The notes beneath the pieces were generated by a model. The model made no database searches. It was not told the DNA's origin and saw nothing but the letters and a program-made list of their open reading frames with translations. A stretch of DNA of 64,000 nt from Unio delphinus (taxonomy: Eukaryota; Mollusca; Bivalvia; Unionida; Unionidae): assembly GCA_029339505.1 (NCBI GenBank), contig JAQISU010000058.1:1738001-1802000 (forward strand), given 5' to 3'. Positions 54,265 to 64,000 of this stretch are shown one piece after another (the first letter of the stretch is position 1; each line of letters begins with the position of its first letter). The translations under genes were made by a program, and so were the position numbers.

Positions 54265-54588
54265 TACGGCACCCATTTTATGGTAGTTGGACTGAAAGTA
54301 ATATTTCTGCCAACTACCTTATATACTTGCTTATTAGTCGAGTCCAACTGAAACAGCAAAGATCATGATCTACCATATCATAATACACCTTTAGATGAGG
54401 GTCTGTGCTGATTGTTCTACTGGTTACTCATAATACACTGCACAGACCCAAATCTACCAGCGCATTATATGATGGCAGATCCGATCTTTGCAGCTTGCAG
54501 TTCAACTCATATTATAAGCAAGTTTATGGAGTAAATTATCTAACTGTACCTCCTTGACTGCAGTCTTCTGGATCCATAAAATGAACCA
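54265..54588. repeat. Imperfect palindrome of about 320 bp, foldback/MITE-like
   Basis: Arms at about 54305-54390 (acttgcttattagtcgagtc, then caaagatcatgatctaccat) and about 54455-54535 are complementary with mismatches. The inner pair gggtctgtgc/gcacagaccc and the outer pair cccattttatgg/ccataaaatga share the same centre near 54425. No ORF. Confidence 0.65.
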
Positions 54589-54589
54589 A

Positions 54590-55333
54590 GTTAATTATTA
54601 GACTTGGTCCATATAATATAATATAATGAGTCATGTATTAGACTTGATCCATGTAATGAACTGAGTCATGTATTAGACTGGATCCATATAATGGAATGAG
54701 TCATGTATTAGACTGGGTCCATATAATGCAATGAGTCATTTATTAGACTGGATCCATATAATGGAATGAGTCATGTATTAGACTGGATGCATATCATAGA
54801 ATGAGTCATATATTAGACTGGATATGTATCATAGAATGAGTCACTTATTAGACTAGTCCATATCATGGAATGAGTCATGTATTAGACTGGATCCATATAA
54901 TGGAATGAGTCATGTATTAGACTGGGTCCATATAATGGAATGAGTCGTTTATTAGACTGGATCCATATAATGGAATGAGTCGTGTATTAGACTGGATACA
55001 TATCATAGAATGAGTCATTTATTAGACTGGATACATATCATAGAATGAGTCATATATTAGACTGGATACGTATCATAGAATGAGTCATGTATTAGACTGG
55101 ATATGTATCATAGAATGAGTCACTTATTAGACTAGTCCGTATCATGGTTTGAGTCATGTATTAGACTGGATCCATATAATGGAATGAGTCATGTATTAGA
55201 CTGGATACATATCATAGAATGAGTAATATATTAGACTGGATACGTATCATAGAATGAGTCACTTATTAGACTGGCTCCATATAATTGAGTCATGTATTAG
55301 ACTGGAATCATATTATAGAATGAGTCACTTATT
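54590..55333. repeat. Minisatellite, 35-bp unit, first part
   Basis: Unit attagactggatccatataa plus tggaatgagtcatgt, about 21 copies with variants. It continues after the SINE insertion at 55623-55830. Confidence 0.95.
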
Positions 55334-55610
55334 TGTTTGTTTGTTTGATTAGGATTTTTAACGTAGCTTTAACAATTTTTCAGTCATATCGCTACGATGT
55401 CTGCAGTGAGGCAGTTTATAGTGATGTCTACCACTGGGGCATCATGCCGCAGACATGTAGCATGATGTCCCACCCAGTCACATTATCCTGACACCAGGCC
55501 AACCAGTCCTAACACTAACCTCTTAATGCTGAACGTCAAGCGAGGCAGCTGTTAGTACCATTTTTGTAAGACTTTGGTATGACTCGGCCGGGGATCGAAC
55601 CCACGACCTC
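55334..55610 (-). mobile_element. SINE family 1 inserted in the 35-bp array, with 12-bp target duplication
   Basis: On the minus strand it reads a head with B box gggttcgatccccggccgag, the family-1 body and a tail ending in (ACAA)n-type repeats. GAGTCACTTATT flanks it on both sides (55322-55333 and 55611-55622), a clear target-site duplication of the LINE-mobilised type. The A box is missing, so it is 5-prime truncated. Confidence 0.93.
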
Positions 55611-55622
55611 GAGTCACTTATT

Positions 55623-55830
55623 AGACTAGTCCATATCATGGAATGAGTTATGTATTAGACTGGATCCATATAATGAACTGAGTCATGTATTCGCCTGCAT
55701 CCATAGCATAAAATGAGTCCTGTATTAGACTGGACCCATATTATGGAATGAGTCATGTATTAGAGTGAGTCCATATAATGGAATGAGTCATATATTACAC
55801 TGGGTCCATATCACGGAATGAGTCACAATG
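55623..55830. repeat. Minisatellite, 35-bp unit, second part
   Basis: About six further, more diverged copies of the 54590-55333 unit on the other side of the SINE. Confidence 0.93.
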
Positions 55831-56128
55831 AATCAGATGTCATTTTCTGGTTACCATATTATGATTTTGAAGATCACCAATGACCAGTTGACCATTTTCA
55901 CTCACTAAGTCCAAATTTTTACTCCCAAATGCAATCATTTTAATTGCAACTTGAAGCAGTGTGACAGCAAAGACAAAATTCCAACAACAATTTTAAAATT
56001 GCAGTTTTAAGAAACACCAGAAGTAATAGGAAAATTAAAATTATTGCTCAAAACTATATTGCCATATTCAGCTTTGTACAGGGTTTAAAATATTTTCCAG
56101 TTTTACAATAAATGTTGTTTTGTTTCAG

Positions 56129-56235
56129 GTGGACTGGCCTGGGCCATTGTTAAAGGTCCCCTGGAGGCAGTTTGTGGTGTCCTCTATGGCATCATAATGG
56201 GAGTAATAATATGGTACCTGCCTTCAAAAGACAAT
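56129..56235 (+). CDS. SLC9B: SLC9B coding exon 5
   Basis: A 107-bp exon between TTTTGTTTCAG and GTGAGT. It encodes GLAWAIVKGPLEAVCGVLYG through WYLPSKDN, matching the helix plus loop of NHA proteins that ends in a FPS.D motif (YFPSRDQ in human NHA2). It completes the glycine codon begun before the giant intron and ends in phase 0. Confidence 0.93.
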
Positions 56236-58791
56236 GTGAGTAAAACTGTTATTTTCAGGCTTTTCATCATCTAATTTTCCATGCAAGCTAGGGTACGAAA
56301 GGTTATATTATACATTTGCTTCAAACTTCTGTTATTAGTTTTAAACTTACTCTAATGGGCATCCATTTTATTTTGTTTCACATGTGCATGTTTATGACAG
56401 AGGTATTACTTTTCAAGCATTTTCAATATTACATTTTTGTGTTAACGTTTTCTATTACTGAAACCAGGAGTCAGGTGGCAGGGAAGATCAGTGCAAGATA
56501 GAGTATTATGAGGAACTTGATTTATGTTTTATAGTATTTACTGGATAAATGATACATTCTGTGTGCTGTGCACTGAAGATATGTTGTCTTGCTGCAAAGC
56601 AGATGGGTCAAATATTATCAATTTTTCAACATCATCGTAATTATTTTGGTGTAGATGTCACTGTTAAGTTTTTAATTCAGCACAGTTGTGATATTGTTAT
56701 GCATATTCAATTTATATTGTGCGATTATCTCTGTCCATGATTGTAAGTCAGATAATGTAAACAGGATGTGTACATGGCTAATTTATATCAGTAATTGTAG
56801 GTTATGAATAGGTTCTCTATGAACTTAAAATATTCTAGAAACAGACTGGTTTACAGTTTGATTGGAATTTTCAGATTGTATGACACATTTAGATCAGGTG
56901 AAAAAGTGTATAAATAGGGACTTGATAAGCAAGAGAATATTCCAGTATGGTCGGCCTGTGCAATCATCTTTCATCAGAACCAATTTTTATTAAAATATAT
57001 TTGAAAGGAATTTATTTTAAATTTTCATTAGAATTACTAAGTATTCATTGATTTTGGATTAACACACTACTTCGGACTTGTAATAATACATTTAGGATTT
57101 TTTTATATTTAATTCACAATAATGTTAGTGTTTTTATTGAATTTCACTATTTATTATAGAGAAATAAGTTACTTGTTGATTTTATTTAAATTGTTTGTTT
57201 CATTTCTTTCTGTTACTTTATTTACGACAGTCATAACAGTTATGTTAAAATAAAATGTAGTTGATTCACAGCATGTACTTTCAGGTTTCATGCATTCAAT
57301 AAATCTTTAAAATGGGCACAACAACAGTAAAAAATTCATTTTATAGCAGAGAGGATTATATTTAGCTAATATGAATGTCCGATTTGTTCAGTCTAACTTT
57401 GAGGACATCAAGTTAATGTTAAATGACTACCTAGGACTTTGTGAGAATTTCATGATAGATGATAATCTCCTAATAACTGATGAGTTTAATGTAAAGAAAC
57501 AATAGGATAGGAAATATGGAGGTGGTTTTCTTCTTTACTTGCATAATTCAGTAAATTACAAAAAGGAGAAGATCTAGAAACAAATGAGATTGAAATTATT
57601 ATAATTAAAATGCCCTTCTCATGTCAGGACATGTTTGTCTTTTATCAACATCTGACTGGATAGATATTTAAAAGCCCTTCTACAAAGAAGACACTGAACT
57701 TTTACATTAGGTTCAGTTTAACTCTTACATAATTAAGAAATGAATTTTTACCTAGATCAAAATTGAAATTCACCAGAATAAATGCAAAGTTTTAAATGTA
57801 AACAAATGCATAGCTCAGACATGTACCAGTCTACTTATAGACTGATTCTGGAACTACTCTAATCCTTGCCAAAATTAGACTGCTAGCTAACTCACTGATT
57901 AACTTCATGCTGATAACAGATTTTCCAGATTTTTTCATAATTCAATTTTGCTAAATCAATAATCTACTAAGCAATATGTTGTACATTTCACTTACACATA
58001 ATTACTTTTAATAAAATATCACTTGCTATGAAATATATTCTGCAGTCCTGTTAATCTCTAAGTTAAATTCCATTATTTAAACTCCACATATAGTTTTATC
58101 ACATGTTACAAAGTAAAGTTTCCTCTTTTGTAGCACAGTTACTGTGACTACAACTTCACATTACAGGTCATACAGCTTGAAGTATTTCTTCAGTCACTCA
58201 ATTCAGGTTTTTGCCTATCTTGAATAATAATGAGTTTGTTGCATTTCCTTGATTATTTTCAAGACTCACATTTTCAATTGATTCTTTATGCTGAAACGGA
58301 AATGTATTAATCTCATTTGGTTTTTTAAAATAATTATAGCTACAGTTTATAATCTTGAAGCATGTGCATGGGAAACAATTTTCAACTCCTCGTGCCAACA
58401 GATACCAAAGAAATAAAATAATATTTATGATTGAGTTCAGTTTTAAAATTAGTTATATTGACTAGTGGTAGAAATAATAATATTTAAATATTAACACCAT
58501 GAGCGAGGGCTTTTATAATTGGAATTGTAACTATATATATGCATTGATTTATTAAATCACTTTTGTCAGATTATGATAGTAAACTTGGGCATTTGATGTG
58601 TTATAATTTATTTTGTAAATTATCTGTTCCCTTCTCACCCAAAAAATATATGCTTGAACAATTTGCTTTTGGTAAAATTCCAAATGTATATTTTGCATTT
58701 ACTCAGTTTAAGATGTAGCAAACTACAGCAAATTACATGTACCTGTGTATTGAAGCAGATTTTTTCATGACTTGTACACTTTCTTTTTCAG
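56236..58791. other. SLC9B intron 5, nothing recognised
   Basis: A+T-rich, without clear repeats or supported open frames. Confidence 0.5.
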
Positions 58792-58956
58792 GGTTATGTC
58801 ACATTCTACCGGATCTTGCTACTCTTTGGGTTTGGCTTTACAGCAACATTTGGAAGTGCTCTGATTGAACTCCCTGGAGCAGGGCCCCTAGGCTGCTTAT
58901 CAATGGCTTTCGTGGCAGCTTACAAGTGGAGAAAGGATGCTGATCAGAATGGCGAG
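58792..58956 (+). CDS. SLC9B: SLC9B coding exon 6
   Basis: A 165-bp exon after CTTTTTCAG and before GTTACA, in phase 0 at both ends. It encodes GYVTFYRILLLFGFGFTATF, IELPGAGPLGCLSMAFVAAY and KWRKDADQNGE. Two membrane helices and the conserved PG.G.L..L.MAF.A segment of the family are visible. Confidence 0.94.
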
Positions 58957-59893
58957 GTTACATTCTTTATTAACATTTAATGGATGTTGACATAATTAGA
59001 GTGGTAGGATTTATTAGGGAAGTGCTAACCCAAATGTAACCCAACATAGCAACTGCTCTAGTTTTAAGACACCACACTCTTTGCAATAACAAATGTGATG
59101 AACCAAATTTCTCCATTTTGTTTCTTCTGGTTCTCATCACTCTGCTTTTTAGATAATCCTGCTATTCCTACTCATACCCTTCCCATTATGTTCCATTCAT
59201 GAATGTTTTGATTAACTTTTCCCCTCAAGCAAGACTGGTCTAAGGCAAAATTATTGGATGTGTAAACTTTGTATTCGGTGACAAACTGTGGCTCCAGTAA
59301 AAGGAGCTACATGTATGGTCTATATTTGTCAAGATTTTGTTTTATAAAATGAAAACAAATCATAAAAGTTTTTGTTTTATAAAATGAAAACAAATCATAA
59401 AAGTACACCTTTCATATATTGCACGGTTGATTTTGGTACTCCTTTGGTCTTGGCACCCTTTGCAAGGGCATACATTGTGTACCCTATGGGGACAGCCATG
59501 CCTTAAGGGGCAACCTCTAATCATTCATTGTTATCAACAGTAGCCTGCCTGGTTGATGTACAAAAGAGACCCTTGACTGTTAGTGTGTGACATCAAATAG
59601 TGTGCAGTTATTTCGTAATAAATTACCAACAAAATGTATTAAAAAAAAACTAAATTACAGACACAACCATTAAAATGGAAGCAAATATTAAATTAATAAC
59701 CTAAATGTTGACAAATTTTTATATCTGTGACTTTCTGTTTCTATTTATCTAACTATCCATCCATCCACACATTCATTGTGAACTCAGTCACAGCTCTGTT
59801 ATGCTGAAGGATCCAATGGTTTGGATTATGGCTACCTACCTACATACCTTCCTATATATTTGAGCTCAACGGTCACCCTTTGTATATTTTCAG
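58957..59893. other. SLC9B intron 6
   Basis: A roughly 36-bp near-perfect direct repeat (gttttataaaatgaaaacaa..., about 59339-59403) and nothing else recognised. Confidence 0.5.
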
Positions 59894-60002
59894 AATGCAG
59901 TATCTGATATTGTAGCTGTGATGTGGATGATAATGCAACCTTTATTGTTTGGTCTGATAGGTGCAGCAGTAGATATATCTACAGTAGATGGCAGTACAGT
60001 AG
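59894..60002 (+). CDS. SLC9B: SLC9B coding exon 7 (last in window)
   Basis: A 109-bp exon after ATATTTTCAG and before GTATGT. It encodes NAVSDIVAVMWMIMQPLLFG, then LIGAAVDISTVDGSTVG, which aligns with the W...QPLLFGLIGAEV.I segment of NHA2. It ends with one base of a codon. The remaining roughly 110 C-terminal residues expected from the family (including the WLPKATVQA region) are not visible up to 64000, so the gene runs off the window. Confidence 0.94.
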
Positions 60003-61208
60003 GTATGTGTCATGAATTTGAAACAGGTGATAAAATAGAGGCAGTGATAAGCATGTATTTTCACCTGGTATGAACTTTTCAACTATCTTTTTCTTGTTTT
60101 CAGTAGGAGATGCAGGTATTCATATGGAGGCATTGGCAACATTAGCAGTTTTAACACCTTTTTAAATTTAGTCATAATTCAGATCCCTGCTAAAAGAGCG
60201 TTAAAAACAATTTTTAAACTGATGATTTGCAAATAATTGGCTTTCATTTTTATTTATTAATTGTTTATGGAGGGTTCTTGTTTGAATGATATTTAGACAA
60301 TAAGCTGTACATGTCTTGTTACATCAAGGTCACCCTGTGATTTAGTGTCATTTGTAACTGAGTTAATATAGCCACAAATGAAGGGACATAACCAGTGATA
60401 ACTTGTTGTTAGAACTGGATCACCTGTCAGTCATATCACTAGTTTATATAAATAAATTTCCATATGACTTTTCACATGAAGTTATTAGTGGACACATGGA
60501 GTTACTAGGGGACATATGCAGTTACTAGGGGGCATATGCAGTTACTAGGGGACACATGAAGTTACTAGGGGACACATGAAGATATTAGGGGACACATGAA
60601 GTTTATAGGGAACTAATTGCAGATCAAGACTATAGCTGTATCTATTTTTTTTTAAAACTTATCTCTTATTAGCATGGATTTGACCTGTTCTGCATTGTAC
60701 AGTCGGACAAAAGTTTCATGCTCTTTCACATAGTCGTAGTGTTTGATGTTCTAATGAATTTTAAATAAGGAAATGACATAGTAATATAACAGGAATACTA
60801 CTCAATTAATTAAGGAGAATCTTTTATTGGCTGTTGTACCTATGCTTGAAATTATAAGTGGAAGTTCTTGACAAAACAAGAGTCTTGGGAAGAGAGTGTT
60901 GCTCAACTGTTAAAAAGAATTTACAGAATTCCAGGTATGACACTTTCTTCTTTTTAGTTGGTGCATGTTGAAAACATCTCAGATAGTCTGGAATGATAAG
61001 ATGTTCAAGATAGATTTTCAACTAGTATATAAGAAGTGTTTTAGTGAAAACTCCATGTTAATAATTTTCCATCCATTCAGGAGGAGTATTAATAAAAAGA
61101 TTGCCATACTGGTAGCCATATTTACATAAAAAACATTGGCACCATTCTCATTTAGAATCAATTAGATATCATAAGAGGTTTTTGGTGTAAAATCCTTATG
61201 TCAGTATG
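60003..61208. other. SLC9B intron 7, first part; 20-bp minisatellite at 60476-60612
   Basis: The unit gacacatgaagttactaggg is repeated about seven times with variants at 60476-60612. A candidate acceptor at about 60103 leads to a short frame with no similarity to the family and is not accepted as an exon. Confidence 0.7.
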
Positions 61209-61461
61209 ACTTTTAGGGCCCAGAGTGGCAGAGTGGTCTAAAGCACTCACCATTATGGATCACTGCCATCTCACCTCTGTTTGCGTGGGTTTGAGTCACG
61301 GGCTCAGCTGTTGTGAGAAAGCTTACCGGTAACTTCTCGTGTGTTGGTGGTTCTTTCCGGGGTTTTCCCGGGTTCTTTGTCCACCATTATTACTGGCTGC
61401 CATGTATAGCCCATCTTGCGCTGAAAAATGGCGTTAAACCCTATAACAACAACAACAACAT
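61209..61461 (+). mobile_element. SINE family 2 copy
   Basis: The tRNA-like head is gagtggtctaaagcactcac with B box gtgggtttgagtc. It is followed by gagaaagcttaccggtaact, ggggttttcccgggttcttt, ggctgccatgtatagccc and a tail ggcgttaaaccctataacaac with further AAC units. Best-preserved head of the family with the copy at 22092. Confidence 0.88.
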
Positions 61462-62150
61462 AAGTATGACTTTCCATTTAGGAGGAGTACTGCTATCAAG
61501 TTTCAAGATGGCTGGCATGGCAGCCATATTGAATATCAGATTGACATAATTTTTATTTTGCTGTAGTGGCCAAATTGGCACTCAGATTGATGCTATTTTT
61601 GTTTAAGATTAAGGTGTGTGTAAAGGGTCATTCCTCCTGATATGTTTAGGATGAATAGTGATAACAGATTTGTGCTAGTCAATAAAGGAGTGAAAGATCA
61701 ATGGACAACAGTCAACAACCATCCCATAATCTCTTCTGGTCTATTGCCATTAGATCTAAGGTACATCAAAGTTTGAGTGGATATACAAAAGTATTTATTC
61801 TGTGTTGTGGAATATTGTATTGTTAAAAGTAGCAAAGTCACGAGTGACAATACAAAATGTTTCCACATCATTAGTAAATTATTTCCTTTTTCTACTTATA
61901 CAAATAGTATATTTTCTTTCTATTATAATTGTTTTAGGAAAAAAAAATAATTTGCATGGCTCATGTGGAAATTTAATGTATAAATAATTTAGGCCTTGAA
62001 GCCTACATTTTGTTGTTTGGGGTTCTTTTTTAGGCTTTTTCATTGTGTCATTTGCTAATGGCATTACTGAACCAGTGGCACCCCATTTCCGTCATCTAGG
62101 CCACCATGTAACATTCCCAACCAAGATGATACAATTCCCACCTCAATTTG
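61462..62150. other. SLC9B intron 7, nothing recognised
   Basis: No supported feature. Confidence 0.5.
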
Positions 62151-62154
62151 TATA

Positions 62155-62300
62155 CATCAGTCTATGGGTTACATCAGGAATTCATGGGTTACATCAGTCT
62201 ATGGGTTACATCAGGAATTCATGGGTTACATCAGTCTATGGGTTACATCAGGAATTCATGGGTTACATCAGTCTATGGGTTACATCAGGAATTCATCTGG
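62155..62300. repeat. Minisatellite, 37-bp unit, about 4 copies
   Basis: Unit catcagtctatgggttacat plus caggaattcatgggtta. Near-perfect copies; the open frame through it is an artefact. Confidence 0.95.
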
Positions 62301-64000
62301 AAAGGTCCCAACTGAAGATTACTATTTGTATGTATAGTACATTTTGCAGGTGTATGGGAAAAATAACAAAGTTATGCCTCCATGGGCAGTTATATTGTAG
62401 AAATAATGTTACACCTGCATGGATTCTTGGGATTTAGAAATTATCTGGTGCATATTAGGCACATGCAACGTAAGCAATTCACATACCACTCACTCCGTAC
62501 AACAAACTACATTATATGGATATTGGACATCACTGTGCCGAATATGTTACACTACAATTCTAAACACACGCAAACAATAACACTAACATAAACACTGGTT
62601 AGCAAATAGATGTCAGCGTGCCCAGTTGGAGGAGCTCAACTGTTGCCCATTTCACTGCACTCAGCAGCAACTGGATTCCAGAGGAGAAATCATGTCAAAT
62701 CAAGCTTTGTGAAATAAGGCATTTCATTTTTGGAAGAATCAGCTTTGTGTGGAATAATTTCTCACATTGTTGGAAAGCTTAATGGTGGTGCGTAACTTCA
62801 TTAAACAAGGTGAGAGACAAAATTACCTGACCTGTGTGCTGTGGTACAGAACTTCCTATACTGGTATTTCAGCTAAAAATCACAGTCCAAATTACATTCA
62901 CATCAGTGTCCAAGCTGATTAATTGTCAAGATGGCACCATATTCCCCATACATAGTGGACCATTCTTCTTTCAACCATTCATTAGATTTGCACACTTTGG
63001 AGGCATCAAATGAAATATCTGTTTGTAACAAGGTGGATCCATGATTGCCAACCTCTGTCCCAGATCCATAAGTCTGGACTGTGGACACATTTTGGGTCAG
63101 GTAGGACTGGCTTTTGGTCACAGCCTTTCCTTCTATTTTACTGGTACCTAAGATAATACGAAAATTGAGGGGATAGAACTGCAAAGTGACTATGATAGCC
63201 CCTCTCTATTGATGAAACTCTGTTTGATCTTGAAAAATAATAGGATCCCAGTAAAGTGCAACCTGCTCAGACATTCCCAGTTTCAGGTGTTTCTTTGCAG
63301 CCCATACAGGCTTCTACTTCATGCTTGGTTCTTATTAGAGCCTTTTCATATAAAGAAATTTGCATCTTAAGCCATAGAGATATCTTAAAAAAATGAAAAC
63401 CCTCCACCTAATACACTTGGTAGGTTTTGGGAACTTGTGCGCAGGCAGCATCCTCATCCCTTTGTGTGCCTTAATACCAAAGCTACATAACTCTTTTGGG
63501 GGCATTTTGAGGAGAAAAATTTGCTGGTACTAGTACAGGCTACCCCTCAATGATGTCTGATACATTCATACATCTTGGTATAAGGGTTAGAGACCAGTCC
63601 AGATGGACCTGTAAGTCAGTTTTTATGTGAATAGATCTAGATCACTCACCTTGTTTCTTAAGTGAAACCTTCTGTGGGTTTTGACTTGGCTCAACTCATG
63701 TAAGTTCCCGACTTTAGCTAGAACCTCAGTAGAATTACTGTTGTTTTCTTATATCCCTGCCTACATCATACAGAGCAAGCAAGTTGCATGCCCGTTGATA
63801 AACCTAGATGTAATGGTTAAATGATCCTATGATTCCAAAGGGCTTCATAGATGCAAAGTGCTTGCTGTTGGCAGGCAACTACAAGGTGGTCATCAGCTTC
63901 CCCAGGGATCGCACTGAGCTTTGCCACTGTCGCAGATTGCAATTTCTTACCCTTAATGGCAACAATATACCATCTGGTGATCTTTTCAGCAACAACATTT
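62301..64000. other. SLC9B intron 7, possible decayed retroelement at about 62880-64000
   Basis: From about 62880 the G+C content rises. The minus strand has a 93-codon frame (63184-62903) flanked by stops, with a texture like the 25.4-26.6 kb region. No diagnostic motif was found, so it is not assigned to a family. Confidence 0.3.

Noticed and set aside
60103..60165. Possible SLC9B exon after a TTTTCAG acceptor
   Set aside because: The translation does not match the conserved segment expected after exon 7 and stops quickly.
62045..62437. 130-residue open frame
   Set aside because: Runs through the 37-bp tandem repeat and has no recognisable domain.

Overview
This is a metazoan nuclear window, A+T-rich with GT-AG introns, tRNA-derived SINEs, a mollusc-type LINE remnant, many unrelated minisatellites, a Polinton/Maverick and a DIRS-type tyrosine-recombinase retrotransposon. 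The mix suggests an invertebrate, most likely a mollusc (possibly a bivalve). That is inference: no marker gene fixes the species. The only host gene recognised is a plus-strand sodium/proton antiporter of the SLC9B (NHA) family. Seven coding exons lie at 11779-12247, 14733-14823, 16820-17002, 23540-23715, 56129-56235, 58792-58956 and 59894-60002, all with GT-AG borders and compatible phases. Its C-terminal exons are not in the window.

Layout. 1-2450 is a decayed LINE. 2450-11700 is non-coding, with microsatellites, a large imperfect palindrome (about 4940-5710), a SINE and a 1.35 kb minisatellite. 11.8-60 kb is the SLC9B gene, whose introns carry at least a dozen different tandem arrays and two SINE families. 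The fourth intron is 32.4 kb long because it holds a 23,208-bp Polinton (27553-50760) with about 245-bp terminal inverted repeats and a TATTA target duplication.

The Polinton carries a recognisable virus-like gene set. Morphogenesis: FtsK/HerA-type packaging ATPase, zinc-ribbon/phospholipase A2 protein, adenovirus-type protease, a candidate double-jelly-roll major capsid protein, a penton-like minor capsid protein and small hydrophobic proteins. Replication and integration: DD35E integrase and a family-B DNA polymerase that continues into a superfamily-1 helicase and an HNH nuclease. There is also a separate HNH/NUMOD-like endonuclease gene. Several genes are broken. Most frameshifts lie in runs of A, and most in-frame stops are TGA.

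The polymerase gene is interrupted by a 6,938-bp DIRS-like element (32501-39438). That element has inverted terminal repeats, an internal complementary region matching both ends, a Gag with 27-residue repeats, a truncated RT/RNase H (YLDD retained) and a tyrosine recombinase (RVSEL box retained). It inserted without a target duplication, and the polymerase reading frame is continuous across the site. The window is therefore a three-level nest: host intron, Polinton, DIRS. The Polinton is no longer autonomous as sequenced, but most of its virion-type genes are still long and open.
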